A stretch of DNA of 64,000 nucleotides from Novosphingobium sp. G106 (GTDB lineage Bacteria > Pseudomonadota > Alphaproteobacteria > Sphingomonadales > Sphingomonadaceae): positions 3,472,001-3,536,000 of the forward strand of contig NZ_JAHOOZ010000001.1 of NCBI RefSeq assembly GCF_019075875.1, read 5' to 3'. Shown in pieces: positions 34,385 to 44,012 of this stretch. Position 1 is the stretch's first letter. Each line of letters starts with the position of its first letter. The position numbers and the translations under genes were made by a program. The notes beneath the pieces were generated by a model. That model was given only the letters and a program-made list of their open reading frames with translations. It searched no databases and was not told the origin of the DNA.

Positions 34385-37300
34385 TGTTCCTTTCCGACCT
34401 TTCGGTCCGCCGGCCCGTTGTGGCGACCGTGGCGGCGATCCTGCTGACGCTCGTCGGTTTTGTCGCCTTCACGCAGCTTTCGGTGCGCGAGTATCCCGAT
34501 ACCGACCCGCCGGTGGTGTCGGTCCAGACGGTCTATACGGGCGCCAATGCCAGCGTGATCGAGAACCGCATCACGCAGCCGCTCGAAGACCTGCTCGCCG
34601 GGGTCGAGGGGATCGAGACGATCAGCTCGCAGTCGATGGACGGGCGTTCGGATATCACCATCGAGTTCCGCGCCGGCCGCGACATCGACGCCGCTGCCAA
34701 CGACGTGCGCGACCGCGTCGCCCGCGGCGCTTCCGATCGGCCCGAAGACGCGCTCGCCCCCGAAGTGCGCAAGGTCGATACCGACGCGCAGCCGATCATG
34801 TTCTTCTTCGTCACATCGCCGACCTGGGACCAGATCAAGCTGGGCGAATATGTCGATCGCGTGGTGGTCGACCGGCTTTCGACGATCGACGGCGTCGCCC
34901 AGGTCACCACCCAGGGCCTGGCGCGTCCCGCGATGCGCGTCTGGCTCGATCCGGGCCGGCTCAGCGCCTATCGCCTGACGCCGAACGACGTGGAGAACGC
35001 ACTGCGCCGGCAAAACGTAGAGCTTCCGGCCGGCCGCATCGAGGCGGCGAGCCAGAACGTCTCGCTCAAGGTCAACCGCAGCTTCACCACCCCGGCGGAC
35101 TTCTCCGCGCTGGTGATCGGCCGCGGGCCCGACGGCTACCTCGTCCGCCTCGGTGACATCGCGCGGGTCGAGGAAGCGGCTGAGAACCCCTACACCAAGT
35201 TCCGCTACAACGGGAAACAGGGCGTCGGCCTTGGCATCGTGCGCCAGTCGGGCGCCAACACGCTCGAAGTCGCGCTGGCCGCCAAGGCGACGATGGCCGA
35301 ACTCCAGCGCGAACTGCCGCCCGGCGTCGAAATCCAGATCGGCAGCGACAGCTCGCTCTATATCGAGCAGGCGATCAAGGGCGTCTGGCACACGCTGCTC
35401 GAAGCCGCAGCGCTGGTCACGGTCGTGATCTTCCTGTTCCTCGGCTCGTGGCGCGCGACGCTGATCCCGGCGATCACCGTGCCGATCTGCCTGCTCGCGA
35501 CTTTCGCGGTGCTCTGGGTGCTCGGCTATTCGATCAACCTGCTGACACTGCTGGCGCTGGTCCTGGCGATCGGCCTCGTGGTCGACGACGCCATCGTCGT
35601 GCTGGAGAACGTCCACCACCGCATCGAGCAGGGCGAGCCGCCGCTCCTCGCCGCCTTTAACGGCGCGCGGCAGGTCGGCTTCGCCGTCATCGTGACGACC
35701 TTGGTGGTCTGCGCGGTCTTCGTGCCGGTGATGTTCCTGGCGGGCCAGACCGGCCTGCTGTTCCGCGAGCTGGCCGCGGCGATGATCGCGGCCGTCGGTA
35801 TCTCCGGTTTCCTCGCGCTCACTCTGTCGCCGATGCTCTGCTCGAAGCTGCTCAAGGCCAACACGCACAGTGGGCTTTCGGCCCGGATCGAGCATATTCT
35901 CGATCGCATTACCGACACCTACGCTCGCTCACTCGATAGCAGTCTCCGGCGCTGGATACCCGTCGCGGGCGCGACCGCTGTGCTGCTGGTGGTCGGTGCC
36001 TTCCTCTTCACGCGCGTCGAAAGTGAACTGGTGCCGGCCGAGGATACGGGCGTGATTGAGGTCCGTCTGAGCGCGCCCGAGGGCACGAGTTTTGCCGAAC
36101 TCGACCGCAGCGTCGGCGAGGCCGAGCAGGCGATCATCCCGCTGGTCGGCAAAGGCGGCGTGCGCGGGATGAATGCGCGCGTTCCCGGCGGCTTCGGCCT
36201 GACCGAGGATTTCAACCAGTCGAACATGCTGGTCTTCCTCAATCATTGGGACGAGCGCAGCACCAGCTCGCAGGACATCGCGCAGCTGGTCAATCGCAAG
36301 CTCGGCACCGTCGCCTCGCTGCGCGGCAACGGCGTCGTGCGCAGCTCGCTCGGACGCGGGCGCGGCCAGCCGATCGGCTTCGTCATCGCCGGCACGACCT
36401 ATGAGGGCCTGGCCCGGGCGCGCGACCGCATCCTTACCGCGGCGCGCGACTTTCCGGGCATCGTCAATCTCGATGCCGACTACGTCGAAACCAAGCCGCA
36501 GCTCCTCATCGACGTCGACCGCCAGCGCGCGGGCGATCTCGGCATATCGGTCGCCGACGTCAGCCAGGCCCTGCAGACGCTGATGGGCTCGCGCCGCGTC
36601 TCGACCTATGTCCGAGACGGCGAGGAATACTATGTCATCGTCCAGGCCGACGACGCCAACCGCGACACCGAGGCCCGCCTCGATGGCGTCTACGTCCGCT
36701 CGCGCAGCGGCGAGTTGGTGCCACTGTCGAACCTCGTCAACGTCCACGAGAGCGCCACGGCACGCCAGCTCGGGCGGTTCAACAAGATGCGCGCGATCAC
36801 GCTGCAGGGCGGCGTCGCGCCCGGCCATTCGCTCGGCACGGCGCTCGATTTCCTCGAGACCGAGGCGCGCAATTCGCCCGAGGTCCTCTCGGTCGGCTAT
36901 CGCGGCGACAGCCTGGCCTTCAAGCAGACCGGCGGCTCGATATGGGCGGTCTTCGCGATCACCGTGCTGATCATCTATCTGCTGCTGGCGGCGCAGTTCG
37001 AAAGCTTCATCCACCCGGCGGTGATCGTCTCGGCCGTGCCGCTGGCCGTGGCGGGCGGCGTGATCGGGCTCTGGGCCACGGGCATGACGATCAACCTCTA
37101 TAGCCAGATCGGCGTGGTCATGCTGGTCGGCCTCGCCGCGAAGAACGGCATTCTCATCGTCGAATATGCCAACCAGCTGCGCGATGCCGGCGCGAGCATC
37201 GACGAGGCGATCCGCGAAGCCTCGGCGCGGCGCCTGCGCCCGATCCTGATGACCTCACTGGCGACGGTTGCCGGCGCCGTGCCGCTGGCGCTCAGCCATG

Positions 37301-37503
37301 GAGCGGGTGCCGGTGCGCGCTCGGCGATCGGCGTGGTCGTGGTCTTCGGCGTAACGATCGCCACTGCGGTCACGCTCTACATCGTCCCGCTGCTCTATCG
37401 CTGGCTGGCGCCCTACACCTCGTCGCCGCAGACGATCAGCCGCCTGCTGCGCAAGATGATGCGCGGCCAGCCCAAGACGCCTGTCCCGGCGCCTGCCGAA
37501 TAG
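34384..37503 (+). CDS. RND multidrug efflux transporter (inner membrane)
   Basis: Proton-driven inner-membrane pump of 1039 residues, full length for the HAE1 family. It starts MFLSDLSVRRPVVATVAAIL and has twelve transmembrane helices with two large periplasmic loops. The conserved proton-relay acidic pair is in LVLAIGLVVDDAIVVLENVH in helix 4, and GLAAKNGILIVEYANQLRD lies in the second half. It should form a tripartite system with the adaptor encoded just upstream and an outer-membrane factor encoded elsewhere, since none follows here. Substrate is unknown; the position suggests efflux of the amine compound or its toxic products. Confidence 0.95.
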   Translation: MFLSDLSVRRPVVATVAAILLTLVGFVAFTQLSVREYPDTDPPVVSVQTVYTGANASVIENRITQPLEDLLAGVEGIETISSQSMDGRSDITIEFRAGRDIDAAANDVRDRVARGASDRPEDALAPEVRKVDTDAQPIMFFFVTSPTWDQIKLGEYVDRVVVDRLSTIDGVAQVTTQGLARPAMRVWLDPGRLSAYRLTPNDVENALRRQNVELPAGRIEAASQNVSLKVNRSFTTPADFSALVIGRGPDGYLVRLGDIARVEEAAENPYTKFRYNGKQGVGLGIVRQSGANTLEVALAAKATMAELQRELPPGVEIQIGSDSSLYIEQAIKGVWHTLLEAAALVTVVIFLFLGSWRATLIPAITVPICLLATFAVLWVLGYSINLLTLLALVLAIGLVVDDAIVVLENVHHRIEQGEPPLLAAFNGARQVGFAVIVTTLVVCAVFVPVMFLAGQTGLLFRELAAAMIAAVGISGFLALTLSPMLCSKLLKANTHSGLSARIEHILDRITDTYARSLDSSLRRWIPVAGATAVLLVVGAFLFTRVESELVPAEDTGVIEVRLSAPEGTSFAELDRSVGEAEQAIIPLVGKGGVRGMNARVPGGFGLTEDFNQSNMLVFLNHWDERSTSSQDIAQLVNRKLGTVASLRGNGVVRSSLGRGRGQPIGFVIAGTTYEGLARARDRILTAARDFPGIVNLDADYVETKPQLLIDVDRQRAGDLGISVADVSQALQTLMGSRRVSTYVRDGEEYYVIVQADDANRDTEARLDGVYVRSRSGELVPLSNLVNVHESATARQLGRFNKMRAITLQGGVAPGHSLGTALDFLETEARNSPEVLSVGYRGDSLAFKQTGGSIWAVFAITVLIIYLLLAAQFESFIHPAVIVSAVPLAVAGGVIGLWATGMTINLYSQIGVVMLVGLAAKNGILIVEYANQLRDAGASIDEAIREASARRLRPILMTSLATVAGAVPLALSHGAGAGARSAIGVVVVFGVTIATAVTLYIVPLLYRWLAPYTSSPQTISRLLRKMMRGQPKTPVPAPAE

Positions 37504-37520
37504 CCAGGGGCCGAACAAAC

Positions 37521-37551
37521 GAAAACGCCGGAGCGCATAGCGCCCCGGCGT
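37521..37551 (-). terminator. Bidirectional-type hairpin, terminator for the UrcA gene
   Basis: Stem ACGCCGG (37525-37531) with CCGGCGT (37545-37551), plus an inner GCGC/GCGC stem, with one mismatch between. On the minus strand it is followed by TTTTC, so it best serves the UrcA-family gene at 37610; for the RND gene on the plus strand the T tract is missing. Confidence 0.65.
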
Positions 37552-37609
37552 CATCTCGTTCCAGCTTCAGCTCAGCCTTCCAGCCGTCGGCGAGCGAAGC
37601 GGAGTAGCC

Positions 37610-37930
37610 TTAGAGGCCCGTGTTCGAGCCGAAGCGGCTCTGCGTCGCCCGGGCAGCGATCTGCTGCATCGTGGGCTGCACGTTGGCCGCCATCTCGCGG
37701 CGGCACTTGTAGTCGGGCGAAAGGTCCGCGCCGACCCGGTCACCCGGGTTGCACGCGGCGGCGATCGCCTTGTCGATGCGGTTCTGGAGCTGCGCCACGC
37801 CAGCCTGCGTGGTCAGGTCGAGGTCAGCCGACGAAACATTGACGGAAACGTTCTCGCGCGAGGTTTCAGCCGAAACAGCCGCGGACGCGAACAGGCAAGC
37901 AGCCGCGACAGCGGCGCCGATGTACTTCAT
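37610..37930 (-). CDS. UrcA family protein
   Basis: Exported small protein of 106 residues in the UrcA family, common in sphingomonads. Signal peptide MKYIGAAVAAACLFASAAVS followed by AE. The mature part has VNVSSADLDLTTQAGVAQLQ and RIDKAIAAAC, with two cysteines (near residues 61 and 77) that probably form a disulfide. The family function is unknown. A CAGGAGAA site precedes the ATG. It is convergent to the RND pump gene and shares the terminator hairpin. Confidence 0.9.
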   Translation of the reverse strand: MKYIGAAVAAACLFASAAVSAETSRENVSVNVSSADLDLTTQAGVAQLQNRIDKAIAAACNPGDRVGADLSPDYKCRREMAANVQPTMQQIAARATQSRFGSNTGL

Positions 37931-38278
37931 GGGAATTCTCCTGCAAACAGCGTTTGAGTAGATTTATGGGATTTTTCGCATCGCTCTATTCCGGGGAACC
38001 GCCGCTCAAGTGGGCGATTGGCCGGTGGACGTTCTGTGCGTCCTTGCGCTCTTCTTTAATCCTCTAGAGGCGAGGCAACAAGAGCGAATCGCATGCTGCA
38101 CCGCGGAAATCCGCCATTTTTTGATGCTGAGGCGCAGCAAATTCCTGTTTTGTTCACCCAAACCCGGTTCTTGCCCCATCGTCCACTGCGATCCAGGCAA
38201 TACGTCAAACTGCGCAATTGCCTCGTCCATCGCACCGACGCATGCTCCCTCACTGCAAGTAAATTCGGAGAAAAGTTC
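37931..38278. other. Divergent intergenic region, UrcA gene to peptidase
   Basis: 348 bases with no gene that I can support. It contains the promoters of the UrcA-family gene (minus) and the peptidase (plus). A T-rich stretch around 37960-38000 and another around 38120-38150 are candidate promoter sites; I cannot assign a sigma factor and see no stable inverted repeat. Confidence 0.5.
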
Positions 38279-39700
38279 ATGCTGTCGGGACGTATCGTGG
38301 CAGCATTCTCCGCCCTTGCCCTGCTATCGGAACCTGCTGCTGCTGCGCCACTCCGCCCCGACCAGCAGAGCTTCTTCGAACTCTACAAGGAACTGGTCGA
38401 AACCAACACCACCGCCTCGGTCGGCAGTTGCACCCAGGCGGCGGCCCAGCTCGAAGCACGGCTGCGCAAGGCGGGGTTCGGGGACACCGAGCTGTTTTCC
38501 TACGCACCGCCTGAGAACCCCCGCCACGGCAATCTCGTCGCGACGATGGCGGGCAGCGACAAGAATGTCCCCGCGGTGCTGCTGCTCGCACATCTCGACG
38601 TCGTCGAAGCCAACCGCGCCGACTGGGAGCGCGACCCGTTCAAGCTGACCGAGGAAGGCGGCTTCTACTTCGCGCGCGGCTCGACCGACGACAAATCGCA
38701 GGCGGCGATCTTCACCGATACGTTGATCCGGCTCAAGCAGTCGGGCTTCAAGCCCCGCCGCATGCTGAAGCTGGCGCTCACCTGCGGCGAAGAAGGCGGT
38801 ACCGGTTCGATCAACGGCGCCGAATGGCTGGCGCGCAACCGCCCAGACCTGATCGCCGCGGGCTTCGCGCTCAACGAGGGCGGGCCGGGACGCATGGCGG
38901 CCGACGGTGGCCCTTTGAACCTCGGCGTACAGGTTGGCGAGAAAGCCCCGCGCAGCTTCACGCTCGAAACCACGAACAAGGGCGGGCATAGCTCGGTGCC
39001 GGTCCGCGACAACGCGATCTACCAACTCGCCGACGCCGTGCTGAAAGTGCGCGAACTGAAGTTCCCGCTGCGGCTCACCCCCGTGACCAAGCTCTACTTC
39101 CAGCGCATGGGCGCCCTGCGCAAGGATGCGATGGGCGCGGCGATGATCAAGCTGGCGGCCGATCCCACGGACAGCGCGGCCGAAGCGCTGGTTTCGTCCG
39201 ACCGGTCGTTCAACTCGATGCTGCACACCACCTGCGTCGCCACGGAGATCGGCGGCGGCCACGCGATCAACGCGCTGCCGCAGCGCGCGAAGGCCAGCAT
39301 CAACTGCCGCATCCTGCCCGGCGAGACCGTAGAGGAGACCGAGGCCGCACTCGTTGGCGCGATCGCCGATCCCGGGGTCAAGATTACCCTCGTGCAGGAA
39401 GGCCTACGTACCCTGGCGATTCCGCCGACGCTCGATCCCGCGGTGATGGACCCAATGGAGCGGCTCACGCAGAAACATTTTCCGGGCGTACCGCTGATCC
39501 CGATGATTTCGACCGGGGCGACCGATTCCACCTGGCTGGGCCTCGTCCACATCCCGACTTACGGCATTCCCGGCCTCTGGACCGATCCCGAGACCGTCGG
39601 CACGCACGGGCTCAACGAACGCGTGTCGATCCGGGCGCTCTACGAGGGCCGCGACTATATGTTCGACCTGATCAAGACCTACGCCGCGAGCCGCGAGTAA
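38279..39700 (+). CDS. Exported M20-family metallopeptidase
   Basis: Zinc-dependent M20/M25/M40 peptidase of 473 residues, probably periplasmic. The signal peptide is MLSGRIVAAFSALALLSEPA followed by AAAPL. Zinc ligands and catalytic residues are visible as LAHLDVVEA (His-x-Asp), RGSTDDKSQAA (bridging Asp) and CGEEGGTGSING (Glu-Glu), with the dimerisation lid starting NKGGHSSVPVRDN and the last ligand near the C-terminus. Start at 38279 has a GGAG site; a longer frame upstream lacks a signal peptide. It could cut dipeptides or acyl-amino acids. It is monocistronic. Confidence 0.9.
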   Translation: MLSGRIVAAFSALALLSEPAAAAPLRPDQQSFFELYKELVETNTTASVGSCTQAAAQLEARLRKAGFGDTELFSYAPPENPRHGNLVATMAGSDKNVPAVLLLAHLDVVEANRADWERDPFKLTEEGGFYFARGSTDDKSQAAIFTDTLIRLKQSGFKPRRMLKLALTCGEEGGTGSINGAEWLARNRPDLIAAGFALNEGGPGRMAADGGPLNLGVQVGEKAPRSFTLETTNKGGHSSVPVRDNAIYQLADAVLKVRELKFPLRLTPVTKLYFQRMGALRKDAMGAAMIKLAADPTDSAAEALVSSDRSFNSMLHTTCVATEIGGGHAINALPQRAKASINCRILPGETVEETEAALVGAIADPGVKITLVQEGLRTLAIPPTLDPAVMDPMERLTQKHFPGVPLIPMISTGATDSTWLGLVHIPTYGIPGLWTDPETVGTHGLNERVSIRALYEGRDYMFDLIKTYAASRE

Positions 39701-40152
39701 GCGCGTTCCGCCGCAAATTTCCGAGATAAGCCGTCGAACTGGTCGATACACCGGCCGCAGGCCCGGCTTGATCGCAGCCACGCGCCGATCAGCTATTTAC
39801 AAAATCGACCTCATCATCCGCGGAGAGGATACGACCTGGCTGCCAGTTATCGTCGCCTGCATGGCTGCACGTATTGGCAATCGCAAGGTATTAACCTGGT
39901 CAAAGTCAAGATTTCCCTGTTTTTAACGATCAAGTTATGGATGTTTCCAATATCCTCCTCTTAAACGAAATCGCGATGAGCTCAATTCTATTGGAGGCCT
40001 CCGCTCATCCGGCCGATCTCACCATCCCGGAGGAAGCATCCATTTTCGATGCAAAATCATTGCACTATTTAACTGATTTTCCTCGCTGCGAGTGGACGCA
40101 GACCCCGCGTTGAGCTTACCGGGGGTTGGGGTCGCTTTGAGTAGAGTATTGA
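39701..40152. other. Low-GC intergenic region upstream of MarR-like gene
   Basis: About 450 bases, noticeably lower in GC than the surroundings (39860-40090). No recognised gene; an unbroken 58-codon ORF from ATG 39937 to TGA 40113 lacks a ribosome binding site and has no family I know. Lower GC suggests regulatory DNA or a remnant of foreign origin. Confidence 0.45.
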
Positions 40153-40632
40153 ATGAGCTCCAATTCAAAATCGGGCGAAAACGAGATTGAGGGCATCCCC
40201 GTCCAGAAGAACGATGGCGAGCTCCGTGATCCGCGCATGCTCATCGCCAAATGGATCTACTCCAGCCGGCAGGATCGTCCAGGCGGCAGCGACACGCGCC
40301 TTTTCGGCGAGCCCGCTTGGGACATAATCCTGGATATCTACATCCACCAGGCCAAGGGGCGCTCGACCAGCATCACGGCGGCCTGCATCGGATCGCACGC
40401 GCCGGCTACGACGGCCCTGCGCTATATCGACCTGCTCTGTGAACTCGACTGGGTCGAGAAGATCCCCGACGACAACGACCGGCGACGCTCCCTGCTGGCA
40501 CTGACGGCATCGGCCAAGAATCAGATGGACAGCTATCTGGATCGCGTGCTCGAAGGGTTGGCCCGCATGGCGCCCGAGCTCCTGCAGCACCTCCGCAGCA
40601 ATTCGACCGGCGCGCTCGAACAAAGCCCCTGA
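40153..40632 (+). CDS. MarR-like winged-helix DNA-binding protein
   Basis: DNA-binding protein of 159 residues. Residues 50-130 form a winged helix: a helix WDIILDIYIHQAKGRSTS, recognition region ATTALRYIDLLCELDWVEKI, the wing DDNDRRRSLLALT and the dimer helix that follows. It probably represses a nearby gene; an AraC gene is convergent. The first 40 residues are polar and unstructured. The effector is unknown. No strong ribosome binding site is seen before the ATG at 40153. Confidence 0.75.
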   Translation: MSSNSKSGENEIEGIPVQKNDGELRDPRMLIAKWIYSSRQDRPGGSDTRLFGEPAWDIILDIYIHQAKGRSTSITAACIGSHAPATTALRYIDLLCELDWVEKIPDDNDRRRSLLALTASAKNQMDSYLDRVLEGLARMAPELLQHLRSNSTGALEQSP

Positions 40633-40656
40633 CGAACGGCAAGTGGACGCACCGGT

Positions 40657-41668
40657 TCAGTGCAGGCGAAATTGGCTTCGCTTTATTCGCCAAGCGAGCG
40701 GGCCTTCGCCGAATTCGCGCGAGAACCACCGCGAGAACGTGCTTCCGTCGCTGAAGCCGACCATTTCCGCGACGATCGAAAGCGGTAGCGAAGACGTATT
40801 CACATAACGTATCGCCAGATCTCGCCGTGCCGCTTTCAGCAATTCCGAAAAACTGGCCCCCTCATCCATCAACGATCGCTGCAATGAACGCGCGCTCACG
40901 CCCAGATTTCTGGCGACGGATGTCAGCGTAGGCGCTTCGGATCCGATCATCAGGGAGATGGCGTGGCGCGTCTTCTCTGCCAGGGTGCGAACCCGCGCAT
41001 TTGCCGGCAAGGTATCCAGCAACGCTCGCGCGTTCTGCACCATGCGCTCATCCGCCAGCGGGTTGGGGACATCGAGCAAATGCTCCGAACAGGAAAATCC
41101 GTCGAAGTTGCTATCGAACTCAATGATATGATTGAAATATTCGGAGAATGGACGAGTGTTGTCCGGCCTATACCTGGTGAAATGCACGCAATCCGGATGC
41201 CACGATCCCCCCGCTTGAAACGCGAAGGACGTTGAACAACACCGCCATATACAGGCTCATTGTCTGAAACTCGGCGCCTTCGCAGTTCAATCCGCATTTG
41301 ATCGAAGCGGCGCCATCGCGGGTCTCCATATGAAGGCTGATAATATCGTTTATCAGGTGGCGGTACTCTTTCCCGGTGGCGATCACATCGCGTGGGGTTC
41401 GAACATGCTGGAGCAGAAGACTGAGCGGCCCCAAGCTTGCATAGCTGCGACGCCTCGCCATCAGAATTCCGAATTCCTGGCAGTTCGACAGTATCGCCGA
41501 GTCTTCGATCAGGGATACGACCGGGCCGGCGCCCAGCGACCATTCGGGATTCTGGAGATCCTTGGGGAGCAGTCGTTTTTCCAGAAGCATCGCATAAGGA
41601 TCGAGCCCGACCGAGCGCGCTACCTCGATGTAGTCGGTCAGAATGACAGCCCGCACTCTCGGCGTCAT
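40657..41668 (-). CDS. AraC-family regulator, broken by a frameshift in a C run
   Basis: Transcription regulator of 336 residues once one base is removed from the six Cs at 41207-41212. The N-terminal half (41215-41668) is the arabinose-binding-like domain of AraC regulators (DYIEVARSVGLDPYAMLLEK, LGPLSLLLQHVRTP); after the break, VSSGGSWHPDCVHFTRYRPD restores the frame. The C-terminal HTH_18 has LGVSARSLQRSLMDEGASF and MVGFSDGSTFSRWFSREFG. The domain order matches OruR/VirF-type AraC regulators. The regulated gene is not evident. It converges on the MarR-like gene with 24 bases between stops. Confidence 0.87.
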
Positions 41669-42056
41669 GAAGCGACCCCGCCGGCAAACCTATGCAACGG
41701 CGCATCTTTAGCTGTGCTGTGATCGAACGACCATCGGGTGTTTCCCCAAGCCGGTCGGCGCTGGCGAAATCCGGAACGGCGGGTGCGACGAGCAAGCTGA
41801 GCCAACCCGTCGCACCTTCTCGTTATTGTCGAGATTTTGCGAACCGAAGGGGGGATGAACGGCATGCCCCTTCTCGACATGGCGCTTTTCAGCAGGTTCG
41901 CAGCGCGGGCGCTTTGCAAAGCGCGAAAGATTCTATGCCCCTCACGCCACTCGCGGGATCATCCCCGCGTGGCAGAGCCGGCTTCCGGAAGCGCGAACGG
42001 GCGCAGGTTGGTGGCAGCGGCGCGGACTCGCATCGCTGCCACGCAAATCCGGTCGG
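41669..42056. other. Intergenic region between AraC and MucR genes
   Basis: 388 bases without a supportable gene. It should hold the AraC promoter near 41670-41760. CGCGGG (41952-41957) and CCCGCG (41964-41969) form a six-pair hairpin that could end MucR transcription, though no T tract follows. A GGGGGG run (near 41848) is outside any gene. Confidence 0.5.
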
Positions 42057-42557
42057 TCAGGCCTGGGGCGCTGCTTCGGTCTTGGCGCGACGCGGCGCCT
42101 TTGCTTTGGCAGCGGGCTTGCTTGCCACCTTGGTGCCAGGCTTGCGGCCAAGGCCGATCTTCTTGGCAAGACCACGCCGCATTTCCGCATAGTTCTCCGC
42201 AACCATCGGATAGTCCGGCTTCAGGCCATAGCGCTCACGATACTGCGCCGGCGTCAGTCCATGACCCGACAGATGGCGCTTCAGCGTCTTGTAGGGCTTG
42301 CCATCGATCATCGAGATGATGTGGTCCTTCGAAGCCAACGAACGACGCGCCGTAACCGCCGCGGCGTATTCGGACGCAGGCGCCGCCTCTTCGGCCTTGG
42401 CCGGAGCCGCGGCCAGACTTGTCACCGCCCCATGCATCTTCTCGAGGAAGGAAGGCACTTCTTCTGCTGAGGCTCTGGTATTGGGATTGGAGAGCCAAGC
42501 GATCGTCAATTCGGTCGCCAGTTCGAGAAGACTGGGATCGGAAGCTTCATCGGCCAT
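42057..42557 (-). CDS. MucR/Ros-like transcription regulator without zinc cysteines
   Basis: Nucleoid-type transcription regulator of 166 residues. The N-terminus (LLELATELTIAWLSNPNTRA) is the MucR oligomerisation region. The DNA-binding part reads GKPYKTLKRHLSGHGLTPAQ, YRERYGLKPDYPMVA, then MRRGLAKKIGLGRK, as in MucR/Ros. The two zinc-binding cysteines present in Ros are replaced (ASKDHIISMIDG) and the protein has no cysteine at all, a state known in some Ros/MucR proteins that fold without zinc. The tail is lysine- and alanine-rich. A perfect inverted repeat lies in front of it and may be an autoregulatory site. Confidence 0.9.
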   Translation of the reverse strand: MADEASDPSLLELATELTIAWLSNPNTRASAEEVPSFLEKMHGAVTSLAAAPAKAEEAAPASEYAAAVTARRSLASKDHIISMIDGKPYKTLKRHLSGHGLTPAQYRERYGLKPDYPMVAENYAEMRRGLAKKIGLGRKPGTKVASKPAAKAKAPRRAKTEAAPQA

Positions 42558-42872
42558 GTGAAATCCTCGTTATTGGACAGAACCCATCTACTGACAAACC
42601 TGTCAACGTCAATGCTTACTCGTATTTTCAACAGGTAATCTCCATTTCATGGACTTCAACGCTGTGCAAGCATCGAAAATGTCGCACGTTTGCTTGGCAG
42701 CCGACCTTCTGTTTCCCTGCAAGCACGGTGCAACAACATCGGAGCGATTGACTTTTGCCAATCTGATCGGGAAGTGTTCCGATTAGACACAGTAGCTCTT
42801 GCGTAACCGAGGGCTTCAGATATCATCGCGGTCTCTCATTACTTTTGATTTGCCCTTCGCTTTGCGGGAGTC
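42558..42872. other. Divergent intergenic region, MucR to FHA-phosphatase gene
   Basis: 315 bases that are AT-richer than the average of the window, with no supportable gene. Both divergent genes should start here. An inverted repeat at 42592-42605 is listed separately. I see no EcfG-type promoter. Confidence 0.5.
42592..42605 (-). promoter_or_regulatory. Candidate MucR-operator inverted repeat TGACA-N4-TGTCA
   Basis: A perfect palindrome, TGACA at 42592-42596 and TGTCA at 42601-42605, lies 35 bases before the mucR-like start. On the minus strand it lies within TTGACAGG, which resembles a -35 element. Autoregulation is typical of Ros/MucR, so this may be the operator (inference). Confidence 0.4.
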
Positions 42873-43994
42873 GTGGGCTTGGCCGATTTCGAGCAAACTC
42901 AGATGGTTACAAGTGCCCGGCTGATGGACCTCATCGCCGGTGACCGCTTGCATTGTCTCGAGTTGGCGATCGGTGGCGACATCGAGAGGCGCCATGTCGT
43001 CAGCCCCTTGGGCCTAAAGATCGGGCGGACCGCACCCGCCGACGTCATCATTGCCGATTCCGAAGTATCGCGGTCGCACTGTCTGGTCGCGCTCAAGGGA
43101 GACGAGCTTTACGTTTCCGACCTCAATTCCACCAACGGTACATTCATCGACGGCGTCCGCGTCACCGGCGTCGCGCCGCTGCCGGTCGGGTCGGTGCTGC
43201 AGGTCGGCAGCCGCACGCTCAAGCATGAATGGCGCACGCGAATCGAGATCGATCAATCGGACGATTTCGACCGCGACCTGCAAAGGGCGGCGTCCTATGT
43301 GAAGGCGCTGCTGCCGCCGCCGTCGACCGAAGGGCCGATCAGGGCCGACTGGATCTACAAACCTTCGACCAAGCTGGGCGGCGACGCTTTCGGCTACGGC
43401 AAGCTGACCGACGACCTCTATGTCTGCTATCTGGTCGATGTCGCCGGGCACGGCGCGGGCGCGGCCATGCATGCCGTGGCGATCATGAACCAGCTGCGGC
43501 AACGATCGCTTCCCAACACCGACATGGCCCAGCCCGAACTGGTGCTGAGCACGCTCAACGAGCTGTTCCAGATGGAGGACCACGACGGCCTCTATTTCAC
43601 CATCTGGTACGGGGTCTACGATGCCCGCACGCGGCGCCTGAACTTCGCCAGCGGCGGCCACCATCCGGCCTATCTGGTTCCGCCCGACCGGCCCGCGGCC
43701 ATTCCGTTGCGCACACGCAACATCATCATCGGCGCTATGCCGGCGATGAATTTCGTCCGCGGATCGGTCACCGTACCGCCGGGCTCCTCATTCTATCTTT
43801 TTAGTGACGGCGTGTACGAAATCATTGACAAGGAAGGGACTCAATGGACGATTGAGGACTTCACGTCGTTGATCCTTCAGCCGCCCGTTCCAGGGCTCAG
43901 TGAACCGCAGCGGCTTTACGAGGCCGTCTGCGAACAGGCGCAGTTGACGACGCTGGAAGATGATTTTTCGCTCGTTGTCGTCACGTTCGACTGA
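42873..43994 (+). CDS. FHA-domain and SpoIIE-type PP2C serine phosphatase
   Basis: Cytoplasmic signalling protein of up to 373 residues. Residues about 45-115 are an FHA domain (phosphothreonine reader): GLKIGRTAPADVIIAD, VSRSHCLVAL and LNSTNGTFIDG carry the conserved Gly-Arg, Ser-x-x-His and Asn. Residues 160-370 are a SpoIIE/PP2C phosphatase with KLGGDAFGYG, LVDVAGHGAGAAMHA, FASGGHHPAYLV and YLFSDGVYEI aspartates that bind Mn/Mg. It would dephosphorylate the STAS protein encoded next. GTG at 42873 or TTG at 42879 are both possible starts next to CGGGAG. Confidence 0.9.
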   Translation: MGLADFEQTQMVTSARLMDLIAGDRLHCLELAIGGDIERRHVVSPLGLKIGRTAPADVIIADSEVSRSHCLVALKGDELYVSDLNSTNGTFIDGVRVTGVAPLPVGSVLQVGSRTLKHEWRTRIEIDQSDDFDRDLQRAASYVKALLPPPSTEGPIRADWIYKPSTKLGGDAFGYGKLTDDLYVCYLVDVAGHGAGAAMHAVAIMNQLRQRSLPNTDMAQPELVLSTLNELFQMEDHDGLYFTIWYGVYDARTRRLNFASGGHHPAYLVPPDRPAAIPLRTRNIIIGAMPAMNFVRGSVTVPPGSSFYLFSDGVYEIIDKEGTQWTIEDFTSLILQPPVPGLSEPQRLYEAVCEQAQLTTLEDDFSLVVVTFD

Positions 43995-44012
43995 GCTCTG
44001 CGGGGACCCGTC

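Noticed and set aside
33811..35895. 694-codon open frame on the minus strand
   Set aside because: It is antisense to the clearly recognisable RND adaptor and pump genes; composition is a His/Asp/Arg-rich shadow typical of GC-rich DNA.
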